A stretch of 64,000 nucleotides of DNA from CAMDHY01 sp046156265 (GCF_046156265.1 NZ_JAWDIR010000033.1:186001-250000), one strand, 5' to 3'. Shown: positions 1-8,817, numbered from the stretch's first letter. Notes: generated by a model not told the origin, from the letters alone. Numbers and translations are program-made.

Positions 1-69
1 GTCTGACCAGTCGGCGTTGGCGTTGGACTTGTCGCGGAGGCGGAGGGCGGCGGGTTCGGCAGGGGGCAT
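1..69 (-). CDS. possible N-terminus of a gene that continues off the left edge
   Basis: A reading frame opens with ATG at 69 and stays open to the window edge (23 codons, beginning MPPAEPAALRLRDKSNAN). No Shine-Dalgarno sequence is visible upstream, and the product cannot be recognised from so few residues. It lies downstream of, and on the same strand as, the sulfotransferase gene, so it could be the next gene of that transcript. Positions 70-246 between the two hold nothing I can identify. Confidence 0.25.
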   Translation of the reverse strand, partial: MPPAEPAALRLRDKSNANADWSD

Positions 70-246
70 CTGGGGGGCGATCACGCAGGGATTCTGTTGG
101 TGACAGAGCACGCAGCAATTGAAGCCGCCGTTCACATTCCCGTGATAGGAGGCGCCTTCCCCCGCTCTTTCGAGGGGTTCCGCTCACGACCCCATTTGGA
201 GACGACCGTTTGCTCGAGGCGGGTCCACCGGAGACCGGCCGGGGCC

Positions 247-1239
247 TCAGGCTTCCCGCGAGCCGTGGTTCTCGAGAGGGTATCCGAGACGGACCAGAAC
301 CTCGTCGCAGAAGGCGATGTCGTCGTCGCTGAGATGCTTGCGGAAGCCGCCGACGATCCCCTCGCGCACCTTGTAGGAGTTCGGGTCTTTGCTGTTGGCG
401 GGGGCGAGGATGCGCCCGTAGCGCTCCGCCAACTCGCCGGAGCGCTCGCGGGCCTGCATCTTCTCGAACGAAGCCTCATCGACGGTCGTGACGATCTCCT
501 GGGGGGTGCGCTCCGCCCCGACGAAGCCGACGATTGCCGTGAGCGCCCCCGCCGTGTCGGCCTTCAGGTCCTCGTAGGTGACGGCGTGGAACTTGCCGAG
601 ATCGGCGCCGCGCGCCAGCCACTCCATGTTGAAGCGGACGATCTTTTCGATGCCGTGACGCGGGTCGCGGATGAAGTCGGATATAGTGCCCTCGTATCCG
701 CCGAGGCGCTTGGCGGTCTGGAAGTAGCCGGACACGACGGTATCCCGCGGGTCTCGGTAGAGGAAGACGATCGTCTTGCCGGCGAAGGCCTCGGATGCTG
801 GCTGCAGCTCTTCCACGTGGCCAGTCTTCGAGTGGCCGCTGCCGTCGTGGGTGTATTTCGCGTCGAGCTTCAGGCCGTCGAGCATGACGCGCAGCCACGT
901 CCGCCCGGACTTGGGAAACGAGACGACGTTGAATGTCCGGCCCGCCCGCCGGGCGGCCGCCTTGGCCGCCTGCTTCGCCTGGCGCTCCGCCGTTCGCCCG
1001 GCGAGTTCGCGCGCTGCCAGTCTCTTACCGGCGCGGCCCTTGCGATCCTGCTCATCTGATGGATCGCCTTTGCCAGTTGCAAAGTCCTTCCGACGGCGCG
1101 GAGGAGCCCCGCCTGCAGACCTGCGCGCGGCGCGCCTCTTCTGCCTCTCGGTGCGGAAAGGCGAGAGCAGGCGGTCGAACAGGCGACTGAACGTATTGGC
1201 CAAGGAAGCGTCCGTCGGGAGGATGCGCGGCCGGAACAC
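247..1239 (-). CDS. sulfotransferase domain protein
   Basis: A 330-residue protein of the PAPS-dependent sulfotransferase fold, which moves a sulfuryl group from PAPS to an alcohol or amine. The 5'-phosphosulfate loop FPKSGRTW is at residues 108-115 and the 3'-phosphate motif YRDPRDTVVSGYFQ at about 161-174. A C-terminal VREGIVGGFRKHL resembles the family's late PAPS-contact region. The first 100 residues are a basic, low-complexity, Arg/Lys/Ala-rich extension with no signal peptide, longer than the N-terminus of typical family members; a later start is possible but no better ATG with an SD was found. The family assignment is secure but the acceptor is unknown: no glycan or capsule genes are visible nearby. 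Confidence 0.85.
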   Translation of the reverse strand: MFRPRILPTDASLANTFSRLFDRLLSPFRTERQKRRAARRSAGGAPPRRRKDFATGKGDPSDEQDRKGRAGKRLAARELAGRTAERQAKQAAKAAARRAGRTFNVVSFPKSGRTWLRVMLDGLKLDAKYTHDGSGHSKTGHVEELQPASEAFAGKTIVFLYRDPRDTVVSGYFQTAKRLGGYEGTISDFIRDPRHGIEKIVRFNMEWLARGADLGKFHAVTYEDLKADTAGALTAIVGFVGAERTPQEIVTTVDEASFEKMQARERSGELAERYGRILAPANSKDPNSYKVREGIVGGFRKHLSDDDIAFCDEVLVRLGYPLENHGSREA

Positions 1240-1412
1240 CGGTGGGTGCGGGCCACCTGAGTCGGCGCGGCAAAGAGGCGATCATTCAAGCGCCCCAGAT
1301 GGGCGAAGTTTGCTGCAGTGGCAACAGCAAATGTCCGCGATCGAAAACCGGTCTCAAGCAAGTGAAACCCAAGGTTGCGATGCGACGTACTTCAGCTGCA
1401 GCAAGCGTCGGT

Positions 1413-2678
1413 TCAGATCGCCTCGCCCTTCATCAGTCGCGGCAGCACGCCGCCGAGGCCGGCGGCTTCGCGGATGAAGGCGCCCTTGGCGGCGGGCAGC
1501 CGTTCGACGAGGCCGAGGCCGATGCCGCGGACGAAGCGCACGGGGTCGAAGCCGGTGCGGAACAGCGTGTTGAGCGCATCGGTGACGAGCCCCATCTGCA
1601 CCGTGTCGAAGCGGCGCCAGCGCTCGTACTGCTCCAGCACGTCGAGCCCGCCCGGATCGAGCCCGAGCCGGCGCGCGTCGACGATCACTTCGGCGAGAGC
1701 GGCGGCGTCGCGGAAGCCGAGGTTGAGGCCCTGGCCGGCGATCGGGTGGATGCCGTGCGCCGCATCGCCGGCGAGCGCGAAGCGCGGCTTGACGAACGCG
1801 CGCGCCAGCACGAGCTGCAGCGGCCAGGCCCGGCGCGGCCCGACCGGCTCGAGCGCGCCGAGCTGGCGGCCGAAGCGGCGCTCGAGCTCGAGGGCGAAGG
1901 TGAAGTCGTCGAGGGCGATGATGCGCTCGGCCTCGTGGGTCGGCTCGGTCCAGACGAGCGACGAGCGGTTGCCGCGCAAAGGCAGGATGGCGAACGGCCC
2001 GCCCGGAAGGAAGTGCTCGACGGCCCGGCCCTCGTGCGGGCGCTCGTGCGCCACCGTCGTGACGATGCCGGACTGCTTGTAGTCGTGGCGCACCGTGCCG
2101 ATGCCGGCAAGGTCGCGCAGCCGCGAGCGCACGCCGTCGGCGGCCACCAGCAGGCGGGCGTCGAGGCGCCGCCCGTCGGCGAGCGTCACCGCGACGCCCT
2201 CGGCCGAGACGGTGAAGTCGTCGACGCTCGCCGGCGCGAGCAGCGTCACGCCGGCCGCCTCCGCCGCCCCGGTCAGCGCGGCCGTCAGCGGCCCGTTCGG
2301 CACCATGTGGGCGAACGGCTCGCCGGGCTCGACCTCGCCGCCGAAGCCGAGCAGCACCGGCCGCACCACGTCGGCGAGGCGGCTGTCGGTGACGATCATC
2401 TCGCGGATCGGCTCGGCGTCGGCCGAGACCGCGCCCCAGACGCCGAGGCGGGTCAGCATCCGCCGCGCCGCCGCGGCGATCGCCGAGGCGCGGGTGTCGC
2501 CGCGGCCGCCGGGCGGCGTCGCGTCGACGATGGCGACGCGGGCGTGGCGGTCGGCGCGCGCCACGGCCAGTGCCAGCGACAGGCCGACCGTGCCGCCGCC
2601 GGCGATGACGACGTCGAACGGGCCGCTCTCTGCCCCGTCCGCTGCGCGGGGGAGACGGGCGAGGCTGGTGACGCTCAC
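1413..2678 (-). CDS. UbiH/COQ6-family FAD-dependent hydroxylase
   Basis: A 421-residue flavoprotein monooxygenase of the UbiH/UbiF/COQ6/VisC family, which hydroxylates the aromatic ring of ubiquinone precursors using FAD, NAD(P)H and O2. The N-terminal Rossmann motif VIAGGGTVGLSLALA binds the ADP part of FAD. The second FAD motif GDAAHGIHPIAGQGLNLG is in the C-terminal half, with the family's HPIAGQGLN core intact. I start the gene at GTG 2678 because AGGAAGG lies nine bases upstream and the FAD motif then falls at the normal place; the frame is open far upstream but without homology. It is divergent from tesB. Which ring position it acts on cannot be decided from sequence alone. Confidence 0.88.
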   Translation of the reverse strand: MSVTSLARLPRAADGAESGPFDVVIAGGGTVGLSLALAVARADRHARVAIVDATPPGGRGDTRASAIAAAARRMLTRLGVWGAVSADAEPIREMIVTDSRLADVVRPVLLGFGGEVEPGEPFAHMVPNGPLTAALTGAAEAAGVTLLAPASVDDFTVSAEGVAVTLADGRRLDARLLVAADGVRSRLRDLAGIGTVRHDYKQSGIVTTVAHERPHEGRAVEHFLPGGPFAILPLRGNRSSLVWTEPTHEAERIIALDDFTFALELERRFGRQLGALEPVGPRRAWPLQLVLARAFVKPRFALAGDAAHGIHPIAGQGLNLGFRDAAALAEVIVDARRLGLDPGGLDVLEQYERWRRFDTVQMGLVTDALNTLFRTGFDPVRFVRGIGLGLVERLPAAKGAFIREAAGLGGVLPRLMKGEAI

Positions 2679-2864
2679 GGGACGAGACCTTCCTGCTGGC
2701 TGGACCGGGGTCCCGAGGAACCCCGGGCGAGAACCCCAGATATCTTTCCAACAGTCTAGGGCAGCGCCGCCGCCTTGACACCGGGCACGATGCCGCCGCA
2801 TGCGGCAGCTCCCGCCCGCGGTCCGACCCCGGCCCGCCGGGTGGGTGTCCCCGGAGCGCCGCCG

Positions 2865-3725
2865 ATGCCCGATGCCGTCGCCAACCTTCTGTCGATCCTC
2901 GATCTCGAGCGGCTGGAGCGCAATCTCTTCCGCGGCGTCAGCCCGAAGGACAACTGGCAGCGCGTCTTCGGCGGCCAGGTGATCGGCCAGGCGCTGGTCG
3001 CCGCCACCCGCACGGTGGACGGCCGCCAGGCGCACTCGCTGCACGGCTACTTCCTGCGCCCCGGTGACCCGAAGGTGCCGATCGTCTACGAGGTCGACCG
3101 CATCCGCGACGGCGGCAGCTTCACCACGCGGCGCGTCGTCGGCATCCAGCACGGCCACGCGATCTTCTCGATGTCGGCCTCCTTCCAGGTGGAGGAGCCC
3201 GGCCTCGACCACCAGATGGACGCCGAGCCGGTGCCCGACCCGGAGACGCTGCCGGCGGAGAAGGCGCTGGTCGACAGCCTGATCGACGGCATGGCGCCGG
3301 AGGTGCGCGCCTATTTCGAGCGCGAGCGGCTGATCGAGCTGCGCCCCGTCGACATCCGCCACTACACGTCCCGCGAGCCGCTGCCGGCGCGGCAGGTGGT
3401 GTGGGTGCGGGCGAGTGCCGAGCTGCCCGACGATCCGGCGATCCACCGCTGCGTGCTCGCCTACGTGTCGGACTACACGCTGCTCGACACGGCGCTGTTC
3501 CCGCACGGCCGCATTGTCTTCGACCCGGCGATGCAGGTGGCGAGCCTCGACCACGCCATGTGGTTCCACCGCCCGTTCCGCGCCGACGAGTGGCTGCTCT
3601 ATGTGCAGGACTCGCCCTCGGCCAGCGGCGCGCGCGGCTTCAATCGCGGCTCGATCTACGACCGATCCGGCCGCCTGATCGCCTCGGTGGCGCAGGAAGG
3701 CCTCATCCGTGTGCGCACGCGCTGA
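2865..3725 (+). CDS. tesB: acyl-CoA thioesterase II
   Basis: A 286-residue double-hotdog thioesterase that hydrolyses medium- and long-chain acyl-CoA to free fatty acid and CoA in the cytoplasm. It begins MPDAVANLLSILDLERLERN, followed by FRGVSPKDNWQRVFGGQV, the usual start of TesB. DYTLLDTAL in the second hotdog carries the conserved catalytic Asp, and the C-terminal segment LIASVAQEGLIRVR is typical. The start at 2865 gives exactly the E. coli TesB length and has GGAG eight bases upstream; the frame extends upstream to 2775 but that part has no family resemblance. It is divergent from the hydroxylase gene, with about 190 bp between the two starts. Confidence 0.93.
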   Translation: MPDAVANLLSILDLERLERNLFRGVSPKDNWQRVFGGQVIGQALVAATRTVDGRQAHSLHGYFLRPGDPKVPIVYEVDRIRDGGSFTTRRVVGIQHGHAIFSMSASFQVEEPGLDHQMDAEPVPDPETLPAEKALVDSLIDGMAPEVRAYFERERLIELRPVDIRHYTSREPLPARQVVWVRASAELPDDPAIHRCVLAYVSDYTLLDTALFPHGRIVFDPAMQVASLDHAMWFHRPFRADEWLLYVQDSPSASGARGFNRGSIYDRSGRLIASVAQEGLIRVRTR

Positions 3726-3874
3726 GCGACGGAGAGCGTCGATCCAGATGCGCTGCCTGGAAAACACTCAATCGCCTACAGACTAGGCATTTCATGTTGC
3801 GCCGCACGCGGTTGGCGGCGCGATCGGGAGCCTGGGAGTCAAATCGACGGGTCGTGCGGCCTGCCGTGGCAAAC

Positions 3875-3890
3875 TGGCACGGCGCTTGAT
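3875..3890 (+). promoter_or_regulatory. sigma-54 promoter upstream of the first P-II gene
   Basis: TGGCACGGCGCTTGAT matches the -24/-12 consensus TGGCACG-N4-TTGCW except A for C in the -12 element. It lies 57 bases before the first P-II start. A nearly identical site precedes the second P-II gene. Sigma-54 dependence fits nitrogen control through NtrC, although I found no convincing NtrC half-sites by eye. Confidence 0.8.
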
Positions 3891-3946
3891 TGTGGTGGAG
3901 GGACAGCCGCCGGCATCGTCCGGCCGGCCCAGACCGGGACCGCCGC

Positions 3947-4285
3947 ATGAAGCTCGTCTCTGCCGTCATCCAGCCCTTCAAGCTCGAGGCCGTCCGCGAT
4001 GCGCTGATCGGGCTCGGCGTGCACGGGCTGACGGTGTCGGAGGCGCGCGGTTTCGGTCGCCAGAAGGGCCACACCGAGATCTACCGCGGCACGGAATACA
4101 CCGTCGCCTTCCTGCCGAAGCTGATGGTCGAGGTGGCCGTCGACACCGCCATCGTCGACGCGGTGGTGGCGGCGATCACCACCAGCGCGCGCAGCGGCGG
4201 CATCGGCGACGGCAAGATCTTCGTCCGCACGCTCGAGCAGGTGGTGCGCATCCGCACCGGCGAAACCGACGCGGAGGCGCTGTGA
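3947..4285 (+). CDS. glnK: nitrogen regulatory protein P-II (first copy)
   Basis: A 112-residue P-II protein, the trimeric sensor of 2-oxoglutarate, ATP/ADP and glutamine that controls GlnE, NtrB and AmtB. It starts MKLVSAVIQPFKLEAVRDAL, and the T-loop GRQKGHTEIYRGTEY contains the uridylylation tyrosine at residue 51. The C-terminal GDGKIFV and RIRTGE motifs are intact. It lies directly behind a sigma-54 promoter and is separated from the second copy by 513 bp that include a strong terminator. It differs from the second copy in the T-loop-distal region (TVAFLPKLMVEVAV against AVSFLPKLKIEIAV). Whether it is GlnB or GlnK in function cannot be told; glnK is used because of the amtB linkage. Confidence 0.92.
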   Translation: MKLVSAVIQPFKLEAVRDALIGLGVHGLTVSEARGFGRQKGHTEIYRGTEYTVAFLPKLMVEVAVDTAIVDAVVAAITTSARSGGIGDGKIFVRTLEQVVRIRTGETDAEAL

Positions 4286-4287
4286 CC

Positions 4288-4488
4288 ATGCACATTCCGA
4301 CCGTTCCACCGCTGCCGCTGCGCCACCCCGCCGCCGTCGGGCGGGTCGGTGCGATCGGCCGGCCGGCGACCATTCTGCCCGGCTCCCCACAGCAGGGCAG
4401 CGGAGGCCGTCGCTCCCTCCTTGCGGCAATTGCCGCGCTGGTCCGTCCGCTCCTGCGCCCGCTCGCGGCGCGCTCCGTTTCCGGGTGA
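4288..4488 (+). CDS. doubtful 66-residue ORF after the first P-II gene
   Basis: An ATG two bases after the P-II stop opens a 66-codon frame (MHIPTVPPLPLRHPAAVG at the start, a leucine/arginine-rich segment near the end). It has no recognisable domain, and its Pro/Arg/Ala composition is what random high-GC sequence gives. Its position could allow translational coupling to the P-II gene, and a terminator follows it. I cannot separate a real small protein from chance here. Confidence 0.18.
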   Translation: MHIPTVPPLPLRHPAAVGRVGAIGRPATILPGSPQQGSGGRRSLLAAIAALVRPLLRPLAARSVSG

Positions 4489-4580
4489 GCCGCGACAGGC
4501 GCCCCACCCCCCGTTTCGGTCGCCGCACGCCGGCGACCCGTCCGTCTCCCGTCGCGACCGAACTGGCTCCGGTCGCACCT

Positions 4581-4617
4581 GGCCCGGGGAACTCAGGTTC
4601 CCCGGGCCTCTTTTTTT
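4581..4617 (+). terminator. strong intrinsic terminator between the two P-II genes
   Basis: A perfect 12-bp stem (GGCCCGGGGAAC at 4581-4592 with its complement at 4597-4608), a four-base loop TCAG, then TCTTTTTTT. It ends the transcript of the first P-II gene, so the second copy needs its own promoter, which is found 51 bases further on. The rest of 4489-4667 shows no gene. Confidence 0.93.
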
Positions 4618-4667
4618 GGCGGAAAGGCGGCGGCCGCGAGTCGATTTCGCAGCACTGCCTTCCGGTT

Positions 4668-4683
4668 TGGCACGGTGTTTGAT
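4668..4683 (+). promoter_or_regulatory. sigma-54 promoter upstream of the second P-II gene and amtB
   Basis: TGGCACGGTGTTTGAT has the same -24 heptamer and the same TTGAT -12 element as the site before the first P-II gene. It lies 115 bases before the second P-II start, leaving a leader of about 100 nt. It should drive the second P-II gene and amtB together under nitrogen limitation. Confidence 0.8.
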
Positions 4684-4798
4684 TCTGTTGCGGCGCGGAG
4701 CTCGTCGGGTAGGCCGGGACAGGGTCGGTCGGCAGAGCTTGTTCCCCGCCCGATCCCGGGTCCCGCCCCGGGTGAAGGCCAATGATACGGGCAGTCTC

Positions 4799-5137
4799 AT
4801 GAAAATCGTGATGGCGATCATCAAGCCATTCAAGCTCGACGAGGTGCGTGACGCGCTCACGGGCATCGGCATCCAGGGCCTGACGGTGACGGAGGTGAAG
4901 GGCTACGGCCGACAGAAGGGGCACACCGAAATCTACCGCGGCACCGAATACGCCGTGAGCTTCCTGCCGAAGCTGAAGATCGAGATCGCCGTCTCCTCCG
5001 ACGCCGTCGACAAGACGGTCGAGGCGATCGCCAGCGCGGCCAAGACCGGCCAGATCGGCGACGGCAAGATTTTCGTCTACTCGATCGACCAGGCCGTCCG
5101 CATCCGTACCGGCGAGACCGACGTCGATGCGCTCTGA
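4799..5137 (+). CDS. glnK: nitrogen regulatory protein P-II (second copy, linked to amtB)
   Basis: A 112-residue P-II protein beginning MKIVMAIIKPFKLDEVRDAL. The T-loop GRQKGHTEIYRGTEY with Tyr51 is identical to that of the first copy, and GDGKIFVYSIDQAVRIRTGE closes the protein. The gene is 46 bp upstream of amtB with no terminator between, the classic glnK-amtB pair in which the P-II trimer plugs the ammonium channel when nitrogen is plentiful. The start is fixed by the invariant N-terminus; the Shine-Dalgarno is weak. It is probably the GlnK-type partner of AmtB, while the first copy may serve other targets. Confidence 0.93.
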   Translation: MKIVMAIIKPFKLDEVRDALTGIGIQGLTVTEVKGYGRQKGHTEIYRGTEYAVSFLPKLKIEIAVSSDAVDKTVEAIASAAKTGQIGDGKIFVYSIDQAVRIRTGETDVDAL

Positions 5138-5183
5138 TCCCGCCGCTTCCACTCTCGCCGGCACGAATAGGGGAATTGCCACA

Positions 5184-6566
5184 ATGACAACGAGTTCGAT
5201 CCTCCGCCGAGCGGTGTCGACGGCGGCGTTTTCGCTGCTCGCCGCCGGCGCCGCCTTCGCCCAGGACACGGCCGCGCCCGCGGTGGAAGCCGTCGTCGAG
5301 GCCGTCGCCGTCACGCCGGTGCCCGACAAGGGCGACACCACCTGGATGATGGTCGCCACCATCATCGTGCTGCTGATGACCATCCCCGGCCTCGCCCTGT
5401 TCTACGGCGGCCTGGTCCGCGCCAAGAACATGCTGTCGGTGCTGATGCAGGTGTTCATGATCACCGCGGTCGTGATCATCATCTGGGTCACCTACGGCTA
5501 CAGCCTGGCGCTGACCGACGGCGGCAGCCTCAACACCTACATCGGCGGCTTCTCCAAGCTGTTCCTCGCCGGTGTCACGACGGACTCGGTGTCGGCCACC
5601 TTCTCCGAAGGCGTCGTCATCCCCGAGTACGTGTTCATCTGCTTCCAGATGACGTTCGCGTGCATCACCCCCGCCCTGATCGTCGGCGCCTTCGCCGAGC
5701 GCATCAAGTTCTCGGCGGTGATGCTGTTCTCCATCCTGTGGGTGACGTTCGTCTACTTTCCGATCTGCCACATGGTGTGGTTCGGTGAGGGCGCGCTGAT
5801 CTTCGACTGGGGCGCGCTCGACTTCGCCGGCGGCACGGTGGTGCACATCAACGCGGGCATCGCCGCCCTCGTCGGCTGCATCATGCTCGGCAAGCGCACG
5901 GGTCTCGGCAAGGACATGATGGCCCCGCACTCGATGACGCTGACGATGGTCGGCGCCGCCCTGCTGTGGGTCGGCTGGTTCGGCTTCAACGCCGGCTCCA
6001 ACCTCGAGGCCAACGGCGGCACGACGCTCGCGATGATCAACACCTTCACCGCGACGGCGGGTGCCATCGTGGCGTGGTCGATCGTCGAGACCTTCGCCCG
6101 CGGCAAGGCGAGCATGCTCGGCGCGGTGTCGGGTGCGGTCGCCGGTCTCGTGGCGGTCACCCCGGCGGCCGGCATCGCCGGTCCGATGGCGGCGATCGTC
6201 CTCGGCGCGGTTGCCTCGCTCGGCTGCTACTTCTTCGTGGCGGTCGTGAAGAACGCGCTCGGCTATGACGACAGCCTCGATGTCTTCGGCATCCACGGCA
6301 TCGGCGGCATCATCGGCGCCATCGGCACCGGCATCGTCGCCTCCGACTCGCTCGGCGGCATCGGCTATGCCGACGGCGTGACGATGGCCGCGCAGGTGTG
6401 GATCCAGATCAAGGCGGTGGTGTTCACCATCCTGTGGTGCGGCATCATCTCGGCGATCCTCTTCAAGATCGTCGACCTGATCGTCGGGCTGCGGGTCACG
6501 CCGGAGCAGGAGCGCGAGGGCCTCGACCTCGTCTCCCACGGCGAAGCCGCCTACCACAACGGCTGA
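5184..6566 (+). CDS. amtB: ammonium transporter AmtB
   Basis: A 460-residue Amt/MEP/Rh channel that moves ammonium across the inner membrane as a trimer. A cleavable-looking signal segment (MTTSSILRRAV to AGAAFAQ, about residues 1-23) precedes eleven membrane helices, as in other proteobacterial AmtB proteins. The pore histidines are visible in GTVVHINAGIAALVG and in GIHGIGGIIG. The start at 5184 is supported by AGGGGAA eight bases upstream; the frame is open further upstream but overlaps the P-II gene. It is co-transcribed with the second P-II gene and ends at a strong terminator. Confidence 0.96.
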   Translation: MTTSSILRRAVSTAAFSLLAAGAAFAQDTAAPAVEAVVEAVAVTPVPDKGDTTWMMVATIIVLLMTIPGLALFYGGLVRAKNMLSVLMQVFMITAVVIIIWVTYGYSLALTDGGSLNTYIGGFSKLFLAGVTTDSVSATFSEGVVIPEYVFICFQMTFACITPALIVGAFAERIKFSAVMLFSILWVTFVYFPICHMVWFGEGALIFDWGALDFAGGTVVHINAGIAALVGCIMLGKRTGLGKDMMAPHSMTLTMVGAALLWVGWFGFNAGSNLEANGGTTLAMINTFTATAGAIVAWSIVETFARGKASMLGAVSGAVAGLVAVTPAAGIAGPMAAIVLGAVASLGCYFFVAVVKNALGYDDSLDVFGIHGIGGIIGAIGTGIVASDSLGGIGYADGVTMAAQVWIQIKAVVFTILWCGIISAILFKIVDLIVGLRVTPEQEREGLDLVSHGEAAYHNG

Positions 6567-6613
6567 GGGCGCGCCCGGCTCTGGCCGGGCGGCACTCGCC
6601 TTCGACGACGGCG

Positions 6614-6650
6614 CGGCCCGGGAGGCATCCTCCCGGGCCGTCGCGTTTTT
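6614..6650 (+). terminator. intrinsic terminator after amtB
   Basis: A perfect 12-bp stem (CGGCCCGGGAGG at 6614-6625, loop CAT, complement at 6629-6640) is followed by TCGCGTTTTT. It lies 48 bases after the amtB stop and closes the nitrogen block. Confidence 0.88.
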
Positions 6651-6742
6651 AGGCTTCCCGGCCCGGCGGCGCTTGACGGCACGGGCCAGCCGGGGCTCCC
6701 TCGGCGGCCGGTGCGTCGGCTCGGAGTGACAGGGAGACGAGA

Positions 6743-7780
6743 GTGCGCGCGTTCTTCGCCAGGCATCCCGGTGCGTCGGTGTTCGGCCTGCTCGCGGCGC
6801 TGCTGCTCGTCTACGAGATCGTCTCCTCCTTCGTCGCCTACACCACCGATGCCTTCGTGGTCACCGACGTCGTCGTCGTCGCCCCGCAGGTGGCCGGGCC
6901 GGTCGCCGCCGTGGCGGTGGCGCGCAACCAGACGATCGCCGCCGGCGACCTCCTGTTCTCGATCGACCCGACGCCGTTCAGGTTCCGCGTCGAAGAGCTC
7001 AAGGCTGAGCTGACGCTCGCCCAGGCGAACCACGCCAAGGCCGTCGACCAGGCGTCCGCCGCCGCCTCCGTCGTCAAGTCGGCGCAGTCGACGCTCGACG
7101 ACGCGCAGATGCGCTTCCAGCGCCTCGCCGCCATCCAGACCTCCGGCGCCGTCACGGTGCAGGCCGTCGACGACGCCAAGCGCGACTTCGACACCGCCGC
7201 CGCCCGCGTCGCCGAGCTCACCGCCCTCGAGCAGACGGCGCAGCAGGACATCGCCGTGCAGCTCGCCGCCATCGGCGCGGCGCAGGCGTCGCTGGCGAAG
7301 GCGGAGTACGACCTCGCCCAGACCCGCGTCGTCTCCTCGGTCGCCGGCTCGGTCGCCCCCTACGAGATCAAGGAGGGCGACTTCGTCAACATCGGCACGC
7401 CGGTGATGGCGGTCGTCGCCGACCGCGGCTGGCGGATCGTCGCCAACCTTCCGGACTACTATCTGGGCGCACTGACGGTCGGCCAGACGGTCTGGGTGCA
7501 CGTCTCGTCGGACCCGTGGCGACTGCACCGCGCCACCATCCGCTCGATCCCGCGCGGCATCTCGCGCCAGCCCGATCCGCTCGGCGTGCTGCCCTACGTG
7601 TCGCCGACGACGGAGTGGATCCGCCTGCCGCGGCGCTTTCCCGTCGAGGTGGACATCGAGGGCTTCGTCGGCCGGGTGCCGCTGTTTTCCGGCGCCGACG
7701 CGCGCGTGCTGATGTGGGCGAACACCTTTGCCACCGACGCAGCGCCCGCGGCCGGCTCGCAGGAGCCGGCGACGCAATGA
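6743..7780 (+). CDS. HlyD/EmrA-type membrane fusion protein of an efflux pump
   Basis: A 345-residue periplasmic adaptor anchored by one N-terminal helix (about residues 10-32, SVFGLLAALLLVYEIV). Two lipoyl half-motifs flank a long Ala/Gln-rich coiled coil at about residues 85-190, followed by a beta-barrel (GWRIVANLPDYYLGALTVGQ). This is the AaeA/EmrA layout for exporting aromatic acids or related compounds. The GTG start has GGGAG eight bases upstream. Its stop overlaps the start of the FUSC gene in an ATGA, so the two are translationally coupled. The small DUF1656 protein usually found with AaeA/AaeB is not present. Confidence 0.87.
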   Translation: MRAFFARHPGASVFGLLAALLLVYEIVSSFVAYTTDAFVVTDVVVVAPQVAGPVAAVAVARNQTIAAGDLLFSIDPTPFRFRVEELKAELTLAQANHAKAVDQASAAASVVKSAQSTLDDAQMRFQRLAAIQTSGAVTVQAVDDAKRDFDTAAARVAELTALEQTAQQDIAVQLAAIGAAQASLAKAEYDLAQTRVVSSVAGSVAPYEIKEGDFVNIGTPVMAVVADRGWRIVANLPDYYLGALTVGQTVWVHVSSDPWRLHRATIRSIPRGISRQPDPLGVLPYVSPTTEWIRLPRRFPVEVDIEGFVGRVPLFSGADARVLMWANTFATDAAPAAGSQEPATQ

Positions 7781-8787
7781 TCGGCGGCGAGCGCCAGGCG
7801 CTGGTGGCGGCGGCGGGCTGCTGGCTCGCGGCGGTGCTGGCGTTCTGGACCGGCACGTCCGACCCGTGGTGGGCGTGCATCTCGGCCTGGGTCGTCGCCA
7901 ACCCGAACCGCGATGCGCTGGTGCTGAAGTCGGGCATGCGCGTCGCCGGCACGCTGATCGCCTGCATCATCGGCTACAATCTCGCCCTCGTGCTCGAGGG
8001 CCAGCCGGTGGCCCAGGCGCTGGTGCTCGCCATGGTCTGCATGGTGGGCATCATCATGCGCTACCGCAGCCGCTTCGATTATGCGTGGCTGCTCGGCGCC
8101 ATCACGATCGCGATGGCCCTCGTCGGCTCGATGACGGACCCGGCGACCCTCTACGAGTTCGTCGTCTACCGCGGCCTGGAAATCTGCATCGGCGTCTTCG
8201 CGGCGATGGTCGCCTCGCTCGTCCTCGGCGAGAGCCTGCCTGAGAAGCCGAAGGGCTTCGAGCCCGGCGCGGCGGAGGAGAGGCTCAAGGCGCTGCACGC
8301 CGCCATCATCGCCGGAGCGGCCCTGCTCACCGCCATGGCGCTGTGGTCCTGGTACGACCTGCCGAGCATCCTGCAGATCGTTGTCAGCATCCTCGCCGTG
8401 CTCGACCGCGACATCGCCGTGATGCGCGCGAAGAGCCTGCAGCGCGTCATGGGCTGCCTCGTCGGCGGCAGTGCCGGCCTCGTCATCACCGCGACCGGCG
8501 TGTCGTCGTTCTTCGTCTGGTCGATCCTGTTCGTCGGCGGGCTGATGGCGCTCGCCCACCTCTACCACGGCCGCGGCGGCTACTCGTATGTCGGCCTGCA
8601 GGGCGGCTTCGCCTTCATCCTGGCGATGGTGACGGGGCTCGGTCCGCCGGACACCATCGATCCGATCGTCGAGCGTGTCGCCGGCATGCTGATCGGCGTC
8701 GTCATCCTGCTCGCCGTCGTCGCGATCCTGCGGCCGGCCCTGACGGCGCACCGCGCTGCCGTTCTCGCGCCGTCGCCGCCCGGCTGA
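7777..8787 (+). CDS. FUSC-family inner-membrane transporter
   Basis: A 336-residue integral membrane protein of the FUSC/aromatic-acid-exporter superfamily. Two clusters of hydrophobic helices (about residues 10-140 and 175-325) are separated by a charged loop, EEAERLKALHA. The conserved stretch near the start, DPWWACISAWVVANPNRD, is typical. It is shorter than AaeB (about 655 residues) and lacks a large cytoplasmic domain, so it is the short form. It overlaps the HlyD-type gene by four bases and presumably forms a two-component efflux system with it. The substrate is unknown. Confidence 0.82.
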   Translation: MIGGERQALVAAAGCWLAAVLAFWTGTSDPWWACISAWVVANPNRDALVLKSGMRVAGTLIACIIGYNLALVLEGQPVAQALVLAMVCMVGIIMRYRSRFDYAWLLGAITIAMALVGSMTDPATLYEFVVYRGLEICIGVFAAMVASLVLGESLPEKPKGFEPGAAEERLKALHAAIIAGAALLTAMALWSWYDLPSILQIVVSILAVLDRDIAVMRAKSLQRVMGCLVGGSAGLVITATGVSSFFVWSILFVGGLMALAHLYHGRGGYSYVGLQGGFAFILAMVTGLGPPDTIDPIVERVAGMLIGVVILLAVVAILRPALTAHRAAVLAPSPPG

Positions 8788-8817
8788 GCCGGACGGCGTG
8801 GGTCCGTGCGGTCAGGT

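Noticed and set aside
4288..4488. A new small gene between the P-II genes
   Set aside because: Kept only as a doubtful entry: no domain, no Shine-Dalgarno of its own and a composition expected by chance.
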